Positions 13,427 through 24,482 of a stretch of DNA of 64,000 nucleotides are shown piece by piece. The stretch is from Calonectria ilicicola (Eukaryota; Ascomycota; Sordariomycetes; Hypocreales; Nectriaceae), in contig CP085828.1 of NCBI GenBank assembly GCA_020809705.1, positions 868,001 through 932,000 of the forward strand, in the 5' to 3' direction. The position numbers and the translations under genes are program-made. Positions within the stretch are counted from its first letter, which is position 1, and each line of letters opens with the position of its first letter. Below the pieces are notes generated by a model. That model made no database searches and was not told where the DNA came from. It saw only the letters and a list, made by a program, of their open reading frames with translations.

Positions 13427-14477
13427 ATGGCGCAACCGATCGATCTGAGCGAATTCCCAACGGCCGCCCCGTCGCGGCCTAAGGAACAGCTTCGGTTTGC
13501 AGATGTATGGAACCCCTCATAAAAACAGGAACGGGGCTTGTACACTAAAACATTCACAGGTAGCCGTCACAGCGACAGCCAAAGAGTTCAAAGGCATCTA
13601 TCGCAATAAGCAGTATCACCAGCCTGACTTTGAGCACACCGCCGATCGTGCTCAGGATGCTGGTATTCACAAGATTATGCTCACAGGCATGTCACTCGAG
13701 GATGTGACTTTTAACGGAGACATTGCTCGATCTCGTCCTTCCCAGTGCTTTGTCACAGTTGGCGTTCACCCATACCATGCGTCTGAGCTCGACGAAGGTG
13801 GCGAGGAATACCTCGACAAGCTTGAGCAGAGCGTCAAGGATGCTCTTACGCAGAACCCAGTCCAGATTGGCGCATTTGGAGAACTTGGCCTGGATTACGA
13901 CAGAGAGGTGCACGCTTCAAAGGAGGTGCAGATTCGAGCCTTTAAGGCTCAACTAGATCTTTTCGTGAAGAACGAGTGGGATCTGCCGCTATTTTTACAC
14001 TGTCGAGCTGCCTTTGATGACTTTGTGGACATTATTTCCCCCTACTTGGATAAGCTGCCACGTCGTGGTCTGGTACACAGTTTTGTCGGCTCCACCGCCC
14101 AGATGGAGAAACTTGTCGGGCTCGGGTTCGACGTCAGCGTGAATGGTTTCAGCTTCCAGAGCCAAGAAAGCCTACAAATGGTGTCCAAGATTCCACTGGA
14201 ACGACTGCAAATCGAGACGGATGCGCCCTGGGGAGAACTAAAAGCCACATCAGATCTCGTCAAGCGCTACTGCGCAAACGCGGCACCGCTTCCCGCGGCC
14301 AAGAAGAAGGATAAGTGGGATCTCAAGTGCATGATCAAAGAGAGAAATGAGAGTTGTACAATCGAACGAGTCGCATATATAATTGCAGGACTGAGGGGGG
14401 TAAACGTTGAAAAGGTCACTGAAGCAGCTTGGGAAAATAGCACAAAAATGTTTGGCCTGGGTGAGCAGTTAGATTAG
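13427..14477 (+). CDS. TatD-family metal-dependent deoxyribonuclease
   Basis: TIM-barrel, amidohydrolase-like DNase of the TatD/TATDN1 family, implicated in DNA degradation during apoptosis and repair. Exon 1 is 13427-13504 (26 codons from MAQPIDLSEF) and exon 2 is 13560-14477; intron 13505-13559 (GTATGG..CAG). The join gives RFADVAVTATAKEFKGIYRNKQ, the expected first strand of the family. Metal and catalytic motifs are all present: GVHPYHASEL (about 93), GELGLDYDR (about 133), PLFLHCRAAF (about 170), LVHSFVGS (about 198) and QIETDAPW (about 243). Total 331 aa, close to the usual 300-340. The intact metal ligands argue for an active enzyme. Confidence 0.93.
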
Positions 14478-15199
14478 ACCTCACATAATTTTTCTGGATG
14501 GTATTAAACTTGAGAAAACAGACATTCTGAATGAAAATTTATATTTAGATAGTCTCTAAACATGCAACCTGCTAACTACCATAGTTTGAGATCGTTCTCT
14601 GACGAGGTTGCATCCATCAGATATTTATCCAACTCAAATATAACTGATCTCTCCTTAACTTGTAACTGAACCTGCATTTGTCAATAGTCTTAGTGCTATT
14701 TTTCCTTCTCCTGACAAAGTACGACTAATAGCCACTGTGCAATGACCCCATCTTGAGGATTTACTAGGCACACCATTCCGCCTAATCTTCAGCGTAGCGC
14801 AAATCAGCAACATCCAGGTTTCATAACCGGGAAACCTTAAAATGCCAATGGGAAATTATAGTGCTCCCACATAGTAATTTTTCCAGCTATTTTGATGTTG
14901 ACGCACTTTCGATCACTCGCGACAATTCTTCCGAAGCTGTGGCTGTCAATCAATCCCTCGATTATGAAGGATGCATCAAAACTAATCGTAGCTCATAAAA
15001 GAAAATCCCCGCCAAGAAGAGATTTATCGATATGTACCGAATCGATGTGGAATATTTCTCTCTGCAATGTATGCGAGCCACACCGCTAGTCAGCCAATGT
15101 GCACTAGTGTGGATCCTGTCAGCCGCACGACCGCACCAACTCGATAATTTGTTGTTTTGTTATTACCACGTATCTTGCTCAACGCCCCCAGCTGATACT
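14478..15199. other. Intergenic, NACHT-receptor promoter side
   Basis: AT-rich sequence without a supported gene. It holds the TatD 3' flank and the region upstream of the NACHT-ankyrin gene. An upstream in-frame start at 15032 is possible but adds residues unlike the family. Confidence 0.5.
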
Positions 15200-17862
15200 A
15201 TGGACGAAACAGCGCCGAATCATCCACATAAAGACGATACCGAGTTAGCTGTGGAACCTGAAGGAAAGCGACCATGGATATCTAACCAAGACGGTGAAAT
15301 ATCTGCTTTCACTGGCGATGGGATTCAGCACTCAGGTTCTGGGAATTTTATCGTGAATGCGAGCGTTGTCAATATTGGTATGCTGGGTTTTGCATGGGCC
15401 ATTTCTAATACCGCTAATAATCAAGAAAATCAGCTTCCAGACACCAGGCAGACCAGCAAACCGCCCGCCAGCGCGATAAAAATGCCACCAATGCCAAAAC
15501 CCAGAAGGTTTTGGATATGCGTCAGAAATTGATGGAACTTCTGTACTTTCGCGAGATCGACGAGAGACTCCTGACGCTGAAAGCAGCTCACCATAAGACA
15601 TGCCAGTGGTTTCTCGATACGACCGAGTACAAAATCTGGCTGAACAATGAGAACTTTCATGAACATCGTGGATTCCTTTGGATCAAAGGGAAGCCTGGGG
15701 CTGGGAAATCAATTTTAATGAAATTTCTCTATTCAATGGCCAAGACTGCAGGCAGGTTTAGTATGAATGCCATTGTTTTGTCATTCTTCTTCAACGCTCG
15801 AGGCGGAGAATTGGAGAAGTCAACTATTGGGCTTTACAAATCTATTTTGTGGCAGCTACTTCAGAAGGCTGAGGACCTCCAAGGGGTTCTTGATGACCTT
15901 GGCCCTAATGACTATCACCTTATCCAAAACCGTGGCTGGCAATTGGAAACCCTCAAAAATACATTCTTTGAAGCTATAAAACTTCTAGAACGCCGGAAAT
16001 TACAATTATTCATCGATGCCCTTGACGAGTGTTCCGACGAAGAAGTGGAAGACATGATTTCCTTTTTTGAAGAGGTAGGAGAGTGTGCGACTGAGAAAAA
16101 TATTGAGGTACATATCTGTTTCTCAAGCCGTCACTATCCAACGATCAACATCAGATTTGGTAAACAGGTGACTTTAGAAAATGAAAGGGGCCACACCGAT
16201 GATATTGCTCTCTTCATTCATTCAAATTTGAGATTGAATAATTCAAAGAGAGCTGAGGTATTGAAGTTACGGATACAAGAAAAATCAATGGGCCTTTTCC
16301 TTTGGGTTGCATTGGTTATTGCAATGCTAAATAAGGCATGCGCCAAAGGTAGAGTCGAAGAATTCCAGAAATGTCTCGATGGGATCCCCCCAGGTTTGGA
16401 TGACTTATTTGAAATGATATTGAAAAGGGACAATAACGATATGCAGGAACTGAGGCTTTGCATACAGTGGATTCTGTTCGCCCAACGACCGTTAACTTTG
16501 AAAGAGTACTACTTTGCCCTTCGAAAGCCGATCAATATAGACACCACCGGAGATTTGATCTGGGATGACATCACATCGGAAGATATGAATTTGTATGTCG
16601 AGAGCTCCTCTAAGGGTCTCGCAGAAGTGACCCGAACTAGGGAAAGCGGGATAGAACAAACCGTCCAGTTCATCCATGAATCAGTTCGTGACTTTTTGCT
16701 CGACCATGGTGGAATAAATAAACTTTGGCCGGATTTCAAAGGCGACTCCGCCAACTTCACCGACTATACGCACGAAATACTCAAGACTCGCTGCATGGTT
16801 GAGATTAAACACAGCATTTCCTTTATAAACACACAGTGGAATATCAAATCAAAATCTCCGACTGTTCCAGATTTCCGGAGACTACAGACTTCCCAGAAGA
16901 CTAATCCCCTACCAGGCATGATAGTCAGTCAACGACATCCATTTTTCAAATATGCGGTTCGTCACGTGTTAAACCATGCGAATGACATTGAGTGCAATCA
17001 ATCCACCTATGAAAAGTTTCTGATAGACTTTCCGCATGAATACTGGATATATCTAAATAAGATTATCCAACCATTGGAGCAAATGCCACCTTTTCGCTAT
17101 CTAGATGAAACACTTTCATATAGTAACAAGGCAACCTTGTTATACATCTTTTCACACCAGAATCTGCATCGACTCATTACTCAAGAGTTGAGACGAATTC
17201 CGAACATGGACATCCCAGGAGAGAAGTATTTCTTTCCAATGTTTGCAGCTTCTGTCAATAATAACCGTGAAGCTATAATGGCACTTTTAATGCAAAGCGT
17301 CGAGAAACTATCCGAATCGATATTAAAAGCCCAATTGGACAGTTTTTGCCAAGTCAAGCCTCGTCAATATCAAACACCTCTTTCTACCGCGGCGGAAATG
17401 GGCCATGAAGTTATTGTTCAGCTACTCCTTGAGACAAAAAAGGTCGACGTTGACCGAAAGGATCGGTATAAAAAGACACCCCTTTCATATGCGGCTGAAA
17501 AAGGACATCTAAGCGTTGTCAAATTGCTTCTTGGGACAAACAAAGTTGATGTTGACTCCAAAGATAATTATGGACGCACATCCCTTTCGTATGCGGCTGA
17601 GAGGGGCCACGAAAGTATTGTCAAACTACTACTTGCAACGGGCAAGGTTGACCCCGATATAAGGGGAACGCTTCGTGGACGCACACCCCTTTCGTACGCG
17701 GCTGAAAGAGGACATAGAAGCATTGTAGGACTGCTTCTTGGAACCAAGAAAGTTGATATTCACTGCAAAGATCATCGTAATCTGATTCCTCGTGAATATG
17801 CTGCTAAAAATGGTCATGTATGGATCGTCAAATTACTAAGCCAACGGAGGCTTAGTATATGA
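15200..17862 (+). CDS. NACHT-ankyrin STAND/NLR-type receptor
   Basis: Signal-transducing NTPase with ligand-sensing ankyrin repeats, a class linked to heterokaryon incompatibility and fungal innate recognition. Exons are 15200-15377 and 15434-17862 (868 aa). The intron has a GTATGC donor, GCTAAT branch site and CAG acceptor. Residues 36-59 (FTGDGIQHSGSGNFIVNA..) are a Gly/Asn/Ser-rich stretch like the N-terminal motifs of fungal NACHT proteins, some of which form sigma-type amyloids. The NACHT domain starts near 135, with Walker A GKPGAGKS (145-152), Walker B LQLFIDALDEC (about 249-259) and SSRHYP (sensor-like). About 706-868 holds four near-identical ankyrin repeats (TPLSYAAERGH type) plus a degenerate fifth. 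No separate enzymatic effector domain is visible at the N-terminus. Confidence 0.9.
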
Positions 17863-18453
17863 TCACATCACATTTCATAGGCTACTTCGGTACGGTCCGC
17901 TCCGATTATTTAATCCGGAGAAACAAATTAGTCCCATAACCAAATGGCTTGCAGCACCTAGTGCAGATGAGAGTCGTCAAGTAGCACGTCCGTGTACGCG
18001 AAGCTAGATCGTCAAGCCCGAGACAATACAGAATATAGATAAATACCGCAAACTTTTGTTGACGCATCTCTTGATGTTTTGCGTCTACATAATACAGCAT
18101 TGGATAGTCTTGTTATATAAGGTGGATGTGAGGACTAGATCTAGTATGTATAGCTTATACACTTCATATTCTATCTAAGCTGCTACGAATAGGCAAATTA
18201 GCCATCACCAACACTCATACAACAGTGATAGTGATTTTAATGATTGACAATACCTGGAATGATTAAAAAATAGCGATAGCGTTTGGAGGTGACCCAACTA
18301 ATCCAGGCTGGTTCAGTGGAGCTGAGGTCATCATAAAAGTATACCGCTTGGTTTTCTTACAGTATGTAGACAATCTGCTAAGATCCCAGAGTTCGCCAAT
18401 AGACATACCAAACAGAGAAAGCATATACGGGTGAAGAACTGTTTATTATAATG
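17863..18453. other. Intergenic, convergent gene ends
   Basis: AT-rich spacer between the 3' ends of the NACHT receptor and the cyclase-family gene. No coding pattern, tRNA or repeat recognised. Confidence 0.5.
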
Positions 18454-19402
18454 TTAGTAATATCCAACGATCCGGATCAACTCCATACCAAGGTCCTGCA
18501 TGCCACCGAGCGATCCATCTGGTTTGAAGGGTGGAAATGCTTCAAAACTGCTCGAGTCCGATGCTGCAACTGCAAAGCGTTTGTCCCAAAGCCACCTTGC
18601 AGTCGTTTCTGATCCATGAAGCCCTGAGAACTGAGACGCTGCCATTTTTGCCAAGCCATCAGGGTCCATCTTGTCGATAATCTCTGTAGCGCCCGTCCGG
18701 ATGAGGAGGATGTCACCGGGCTGGAACTCGATATTATAGTGCTTCGCACAAGTCTCCAGATCCTCAACTTTGATGCGGATACCGTCAAAGGGATGAAAAG
18801 GGATGCTCATCTCCTCAGCGTATGCCTTGTAGTCAATTAGCACACCTCGACCGGCAATGCAACCACGAGCATGCCAATGATCTAGCGTAGGCATGTAATT
18901 CGAATCGCTTGATTCGCTTGCGAGGGTTTCTTTGCTTGGAGTTGCTCCGTTGTAAGCAAGCCCGGAAGGTTGATGCTGATAATGGCACAGGCTATCCCAT
19001 TGGCTGCTGCATTGGGTGTTGAATGATACTTCATCATCCCATGACTTTCCTAGCTCAATGGGTAAAGCAGACATGCTTTCGGGGATGTACAATACTCGAT
19101 GCTCGGCTGGCTTTCGCCCAGGAACCGCAAACTTGTTCATGGCATTAATCGGCCAGCTGGTGCGAATCAGCACAGTTGAGAATCAAAGGTGAAGGTATCT
19201 TGTCATACTTGAGAGAGATTGAAACCCCATCCTTCACTTCGCTAGCAGCAGCTTTGACAACTTCAGGAGTTAAAAAGTTTAGGGTCCCGACCTTGTCCTT
19301 TTCCCCGTCACGGTCGAAAATACCCCAGGCACAGCCTTGAGGCATTCCCTCGACCTTGGGGAGGCCATCAAAGTCGGGCACCGAATCTAAGTTGAAAGCC
19401 AT
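18454..19402 (-). CDS. Cyclase-family (kynurenine formamidase-like) metal-dependent hydrolase
   Basis: Member of the cyclase family (PF04199), related to arylformamidase; fungal members act on unknown amide or lactone substrates. Exons on the minus strand are 19209-19402 and 18454-19156; intron 19157-19208 (GTATGA..CAG). The splice restores GVSISLNWPINAM, the family's typical first strand. Characteristic motifs follow: DDEVSFNTQCSSQWDSLCHY with metal-binding His/Asp positions, DHWHARGCIAGRGVLIDY, and the C-terminal PGDILLIRTGATE. In bacterial kynurenine formamidases the metal motif is HxxxD; here the analogous element is WDSLCHYQHQ. 298 aa. It neighbours the sugar-phosphate cluster, but there is no direct evidence that it takes part. 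Confidence 0.87.
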
Positions 19403-20239
19403 TATTTTGAGAGATATGAACGTGATGAAATTGTTGTTTAAAGTTCTTGATAATTGAGATTGTGAATTAATTGAGACAAAAACACTACGTTCTATTTATC
19501 TTGGAAATAAACACGGCTGCCTGCATGCCGGGTGCGATTGTTCGAAGATGGCATCCATTTTACGAATACGAATACTTGGATACTGATTTGGAATTGTATT
19601 TGGATCGTAAGAGGCACCAAGTTGAGACAAACGAGATGAACTACGAGTTTTGATAGCAGAGTCGAGTGCTCCGCCACGATTCACGGCTCGTTAAACGGCC
19701 AACCAAACGCCACCAAGTTGGAGCCGCAACAGGGCAGTGCCCATTGGCTATCCCTTGGGAAGTGCACTAACTGAAGCTGGTGGTGGGGGGGCTTGCTGGT
19801 ACCTGAACCAATTGTTAGCGCATGCGTTGGCGCCGAAATCACATCGGAAAAGGGTTCCAGGGTCGTATTCCCACCTGTTCAGCGTGCGTAATACAGGACA
19901 ATCCCTAAAAATTTGTACCCTGCCTACCTTTTCCCACCATCTTTCAGCCAAATTATAAATAAATAATTATTATATAAAGCTTATTAATATTTATTTCTTT
20001 CTTTCTTTTCTTTTTTTTCCCCCACCAAACTGATATCTTCAGGTGGTTAAGTTTTAAGGTGAGGAAGCCACAGGGGCACAGTCTTTCAAGGGGTGTATTG
20101 TAGTTAAGGGCAGGCAAGATAGGGCGAGAGGGAACCCATTGTTCAATGCAAATGCGGGAAGTAGAAGGCGAGAAATAATCTTGGAGTAAATCGTTTATTG
20201 TATTCATTCTATTAATTCATCAAACATAATATGTACTGC
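19403..20239. other. Intergenic, upstream of cyclase gene and downstream of rpiB-like gene
   Basis: Contains the cyclase-gene promoter and, near 19958-20025, a very AT-rich stretch with TTTCTTTC runs. No supported gene. Confidence 0.5.
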
Positions 20240-20798
20240 TTATGCAGCAGATTCGTCCTCTAGGTTCACAATGGCTTGCACCTTGGCAGCGCTGGCGCTC
20301 TTCTCGTCAAAGACGTAGCCCAGCCACTCCTTGGCCAGTCTGCGCGCCAGCTCAACACCAATGACACGCTCGCCAAAGCAGAGCACCTGAGCGTTGTTGC
20401 TGAGGATGGCTCGCTCGACAGAGAAGCTGTCGTGGGCTGTGACGGCGCGGACGCCCTTGACCTTGTTGGCGGCAATGGCAACTCCGAGGCCAGTTCCACA
20501 GACCAGCAGAGCTCGGTCGACTTTTCCCTCGGCGACGAGCTTGGCGGCGGCGGCGGCGCGGTGGGGGTAGGCAGTCTTGTCGTCGCGGGCGTAGCTTCCG
20601 ACGTCCTCGACGAACTCAACGCGGGGGTCCTTTTCGAAGTCGGCCTTGATGGCGTCCTTGTAGCCAACACCGGCCTCCTACAAAGGGGAATTAGTAAATT
20701 AAAATAAAAACAAAATTGAAAGGGAATTTGAGGGACTGTCAAGGAATTGGACAACTTACATCGCATCCCATAGCAATTCTCCATTTGGGGGCTGCCAT
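20240..20798 (-). CDS. RpiB/LacAB-family sugar-phosphate isomerase (likely erythrulose-4-phosphate isomerase)
   Basis: Aldose-ketose isomerase of the ribose-5-phosphate isomerase B fold. Exon 1 is 20760-20798 (13 codons, [13 protein letters not shown]) and exon 2 is 20240-20677; intron 20678-20759 (GTAAGT..TAG). 158 aa, normal for RpiB. Key parts are [37 protein letters not shown] (the Cys is the catalytic base in RpiB) and [16 protein letters not shown]. The first active-site loop has Glu where E. coli RpiB has His (GCDEAG versus GCDH). With the [12 protein letters not shown] segment this points to the subgroup that acts on tetrulose phosphates (EryI/DerI type) rather than ribose-5-phosphate. 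It is divergently transcribed from the kinase gene at 21576, with a 777-bp shared promoter. Confidence 0.88.
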
Positions 20799-21575
20799 CT
20801 TGTCTGTTGTTGTGGTGCTGGAGCTAAGCTATAGCTAGCTGTCTGTAGGGTTGATGGAGGGGTAAAAAGAAGGTCTCAAAGAGGGGCACTCTTCTGTTCA
20901 AGGGATGATGCGCGCGGCGGGGGGGAGGAGAGAGAGGAGGGGGAAACGACCACGACAGCAACGGACAGGGGGGGATTATATTCAAGACCCAACAGAAAAA
21001 ATCGGTCAAGGCACAGAGCACAGGGGCAATTAAAAAAAGAAAAATTCTTCAGTCCAGGTGACGATGAATGTTGAGCTCTCGAGCGCTGGGCCTCGTGTTG
21101 TAATCCGAGCCGAAAAGCGGATGGTCATGCGGTCATGTATTTCTGGGTCATGTATTTCTGGGGTTCGGCCCACGTCCAGATACGGCACTCCGGGGGGCCC
21201 ATTAGTTTAGTGGCCACCAAACGCCCCGGATCTGCCCCTTCTAGGAAGCCGGCAACTTTTTTTGTGCGGGTGCTTGTGCGGGTGGCATTGCGGGTATGCC
21301 AATGAGTGTCGCATTGGTACGAGCACACTGGGAAATGCAAATGCATTGCGGAATTACACACTTGTCGGTGTCCGTTGCCAATTGGCAGCTCACCACCACT
21401 AGCAGTTTTGCCTAAAAGGCAGCCTGCGCTCTCGGATGAGGAGCCTGTGTTCTGCAGAGCAGAGTCTGGGAGCGGAGAAGCACAACAACAAAAAAAAGAA
21501 AGATACCCGGCATCAATTCATTCTCTTCTCTCGCATTGTCTGTTAATTGATACCAAAAAAAAAAAAAAAATAATC
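20799..21575. promoter_or_regulatory. Divergent promoter between RpiB-like and dihydroxyacetone-kinase-like genes
   Basis: The 777 bp separate two oppositely transcribed genes of one pathway. Sites fitting the Cre1/CreA consensus SYGGRG occur at 21158-21163 (CTGGGG), 21190-21195 (CCGGGG) and 21472-21477 (GCGGAG). Three TGCGGGT motifs occur at about 21266-21297. The sites are short, so some are expected by chance. An A-run precedes the kinase ATG. Confidence 0.45.
21131..21160. repeat. Exact 15-bp tandem duplication in divergent promoter
   Basis: GGTCATGTATTTCTG is present twice head to tail without mismatch. It sits in the promoter between the isomerase and kinase genes. It could be replication slippage or a duplicated binding site. 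Confidence 0.85.
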
Positions 21576-23336
21576 ATGTCGAAGCGCCATCTTTTCGAGT
21601 CCCCCGACGGCCTCGTCGTCAAGTCCCTCCGCGGTCTCATTGCCTACAACCCTTTGCTGAGTCTCGACGAGACCAACCGCGTAGTCTTCAACACAGCCTA
21701 CGATCGCTCAAAGGTCAGCCTCATCAGCGGTGGTGGTTCCGGCCACGAGCCCGCCTGGACCGGCTATGTTGGAAACAACATGCTAGCTGCTTCGGTGGCC
21801 GGTGACATCTTCGCCAGCCCCAGCACCAAGCAGATTGTCGCCGCCATTGAGGGCGTGCCTTCGGACGAGGGCACCATCCTGGTCGTCACCAACTACACGG
21901 GTGATTGCCTGCACTTTGGCCTAGCCAACGAAAAGGCCATTGCCAAGGGCCACAAGAGCCGAATGATTATCTGCGGCGACGATGTCTCGGTTGGAAACAA
22001 GGGCAGCCTAGTCGGTCGCCGCGGTCTCGCAGGCCAGATTGGTGTGCTAAAGGTCATGGGCGGTGCTGCCGGCGCGGGCGGCTCCCTCGACGATGTCTAC
22101 AACCTTGGTGTGGCCGTCTCCAAGCAAATTGTCTCCATTGCCGCCACCCTCGACCACTGCCACGTCCCCGGCCGCAGCGAGCACGCCCAGCTCGCCGCCA
22201 ACGAGGTGGAAATCGGCACTGGCCCTCACAACGAGCCCGGCTACAAGAAGCTATCCCCCGCACCCTCCCCCCAGGAGCTGGTCGGCCAGATCCTCAAGTA
22301 CACCCTCGACGAGACCGACCCTCAGCGTGGCTTCGTTCACTTCGAGCCCGGCGATGAGACGGCCCTGCTCGTCAGCAACTTTGGAGGCATGTCCTTCCTC
22401 GAGATGGGCGCCCTGGTAGACGAGCTCCTCGAGCAGCTCGAGAGGGACTGGAAAATTACACCCGCGCGTGTCTACAACGGCTTCCTGGAGACATCCCTCA
22501 ACGCCCCCGCCTTCTCCGTCTCCGTCGTCAACATCACCCAGGCAGCAAAGAACTGCTCGTACTCGGCAGAGCAGATCAAGGAGTTCTTCGATGTCAAGAC
22601 GGATACGAACTGGGAGTCCATGGCCGGCTCCCAGGCCCGCCGCCGGCCCCGCAGCGAGCAGTTCGTCCAGGCACCACCCGTGGAGAAGCCCAAGTCCGCA
22701 AAGGAGCTGATCGTCGACCCCAAGATGCTGGACACCGTGATCCGCACCGCCTGCAATGCTCTCGTCGATGTGGAGCCCGACCTGACCAGGTGGGATACCG
22801 TGATGGGAGATGGCGACTGCGGAGAGACGGTCAAGACGGGTGCGGTAAACCTGCTAGCCGCCCTCGACAACGAGAAGATTGCCGAGTCCGGCTCTATCAA
22901 CGCTATCTTGACTACGCTCGAGGACATTGTGGAGAGCAAGATGGGCGGCACACTGGGCGGTATCCTGGGCATCTTCTTCGTCTCCCTACGGAACGCCATC
23001 GAGAGCCACCACGCCCTGGCCGAGAGCGAGGGCCCCGTTAAGCTGTGGGCCACGGCTCTGGCCGAGGCGCTGGCCAACCTCAGAAGATACACCCCAGCCA
23101 AGGTGGGCGACCGCACCGTCATGGACACTCTGATCCCCTTTGCGGACGCCATGAGCAGCGGAAGCTTCGAGGCCGCCGTCGAGGCTGCCAAGAAGGGCGC
23201 CGAGGCCACCAAGACCATGACACCCCGCCTGGGCCGAGCTACGTACGTGGGCGTGGGCGACAGCAAGGAGCTGCCTCCTGACCCCGGTGCTTGGGCTGCC
23301 ATGGTGGCCGTCGTGGGTTTGAAGCAGAACTTGTAA
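21576..23336 (+). CDS. Dihydroxyacetone kinase family protein (probable erythrulose kinase)
   Basis: ATP-dependent ketose kinase with fused DhaK and DhaL domains, 586 aa, no intron. DhaK: SGGGSGHEP (51-59), NYTGDCLHFGLANEKA (about 106-121) and LDHCHVPG (192-199). That last motif carries the His that covalently binds the carbonyl substrate in this family. DhaL: DTVMGDGDCGETV (about 407-419) with the Mg-binding Asp cluster, then GGTLGGILGIFF and VGDRTVMDTLIP. The ATG at 21576 follows a poly-A leader; upstream in-frame residues do not resemble the family. The neighbours (RpiB-like and TPI-like isomerases) match bacterial erythrulose kinase operons and the Yarrowia EYK1 locus. I therefore infer a four-carbon ketose as substrate rather than dihydroxyacetone. 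Glycerone remains possible. Confidence 0.92.
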   Translation: MSKRHLFESPDGLVVKSLRGLIAYNPLLSLDETNRVVFNTAYDRSKVSLISGGGSGHEPAWTGYVGNNMLAASVAGDIFASPSTKQIVAAIEGVPSDEGTILVVTNYTGDCLHFGLANEKAIAKGHKSRMIICGDDVSVGNKGSLVGRRGLAGQIGVLKVMGGAAGAGGSLDDVYNLGVAVSKQIVSIAATLDHCHVPGRSEHAQLAANEVEIGTGPHNEPGYKKLSPAPSPQELVGQILKYTLDETDPQRGFVHFEPGDETALLVSNFGGMSFLEMGALVDELLEQLERDWKITPARVYNGFLETSLNAPAFSVSVVNITQAAKNCSYSAEQIKEFFDVKTDTNWESMAGSQARRRPRSEQFVQAPPVEKPKSAKELIVDPKMLDTVIRTACNALVDVEPDLTRWDTVMGDGDCGETVKTGAVNLLAALDNEKIAESGSINAILTTLEDIVESKMGGTLGGILGIFFVSLRNAIESHHALAESEGPVKLWATALAEALANLRRYTPAKVGDRTVMDTLIPFADAMSSGSFEAAVEAAKKGAEATKTMTPRLGRATYVGVGDSKELPPDPGAWAAMVAVVGLKQNL

Positions 23337-23615
23337 TTTGGGATTAATTGTTATTTTGGGTCATGAGGACGAAGCGTAAATAGCTTTTTTTAATGCCACA
23401 AATTTATTTCTATCATGACACCCCCCCGCCAGCCATCATGTCTCCATATTGACCGTGCGCAATCTCTCTCTCTCCCCCATCTAAAAACAAAAAATAGGTC
23501 ATCAACCCAGCCATTCATCTATTCATTCAATTGTGTCTCGTGAGAAAATATCGTAATGTAAAAAGCCTCTCCCCCCACCTCCCAATCTAATCAATCCCTC
23601 ACATCTCGTCTCGTC

Positions 23616-24482
23616 TTAAGCTTTTCCGGCACTTCCCAGCCACTGCATGTACACCTCAATTGCCTTTTGCATGGCCAGGGTGCCGGCCTCGATGACACTG
23701 GTCAGAGGCTTTCCCCGCATCTCCTCCTGGACTCGCGCGTAATGCTTGTTCATACCCTTGTTAATGTTAATCTTGGTCACACCCGCCTTGATGCACCGCT
23801 GGAAGATCTCCTCGTCAAAGGGATCCGCGCCGTGGAGGACAAGGTGCACCCGGTCGCCCACCGTGGCATTGACCTTCTTCAGCCGGTCGTACTCGAGACG
23901 GATGCCCCGCGGGCCATACTCACCGTGGACGTTGCCAAAGGCAGGAGCCAGCAGCTCGATGCCTGTGTCGACAAACTCAATGGCCTGCTCGGGCGTCGTC
24001 AGAACTCCCTCGAGGTCCGCCGTCTCAGCGACACCGTCCTCGCCGCCCTCGATGCGACCGGGCTCGGCCTCAGTTGCAATGCCCCGCTCGTGGCAGTAGT
24101 CGACCAGCTCGCGTGTCAGCGCTAGGTTCTCCTCGCGCTCGTAGTGGCTCATGTCGCACATGATGCTGTCGAAACCGTTCTCAATGTCTGCCGCCTGCCG
24201 CACGAGCTCGGGGGTCTGGCAGTGGTCGAGGTGAAGCGACACGGGCACTTTTGCGTTTTGGCACGCATCAGCCGCGGCGCGCACGAGGGAGGTACCCGCG
24301 TATTGCATGGCCCAGGGGAAGAGGAGCACCATGGCGTGGGAGTTTGCTGCCTCGGCCGCCCTAACCGTGGCGATGACGGCCTCGATGTTGTAGCAGCACA
24401 TGCCCGGTACCGCGTAACCCCCCGCCCGAGCGGCGTTGAGGATTTGCATCGTCTTGTTCTTGGACAAGTCTGGTCGCGCCAT
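23616..24482 (-). CDS. Class II (Zn-dependent) ketose-bisphosphate aldolase, GatY/KbaY/Fba type
   Basis: TIM-barrel aldolase that cleaves or forms ketose (bis)phosphates using a zinc ion. 288 aa, single exon. Zinc and catalytic motifs are LHLDHCQT (83-90, catalytic Asp and Zn His), DMSHYEREEN (110-119), EAEPGRIEGGEDG, GNVHGEYGP (about 183-191), LHGADPFDEE (about 214) and TKININKG (about 236). The usual LHGGSG phosphate loop reads LHGADP, an unusual substitution that may alter the substrate. It is shorter than the yeast glycolytic Fba1 (about 360 aa) and closer to bacterial tagatose-bisphosphate aldolases, so it is likely a catabolic paralogue. Divergent from the dehydrogenase at 25174. The C-terminus AGKA is not a clear peroxisomal signal. 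Confidence 0.92.
   Translation of the reverse strand: MARPDLSKNKTMQILNAARAGGYAVPGMCCYNIEAVIATVRAAEAANSHAMVLLFPWAMQYAGTSLVRAAADACQNAKVPVSLHLDHCQTPELVRQAADIENGFDSIMCDMSHYEREENLALTRELVDYCHERGIATEAEPGRIEGGEDGVAETADLEGVLTTPEQAIEFVDTGIELLAPAFGNVHGEYGPRGIRLEYDRLKKVNATVGDRVHLVLHGADPFDEEIFQRCIKAGVTKININKGMNKHYARVQEEMRGKPLTSVIEAGTLAMQKAIEVYMQWLGSAGKA

Noticed and set aside
20266..20784. 172-codon minus-strand frame in the RpiB region
   Set aside because: Shifted frame, Ser/Pro/Thr-rich; the correct RpiB frame is obtained by splicing a 13-codon first exon.
22472..23302. 276-codon minus-strand frame
   Set aside because: Lies wholly within the dihydroxyacetone-kinase gene; codon-position shadow of GC3-rich coding DNA.
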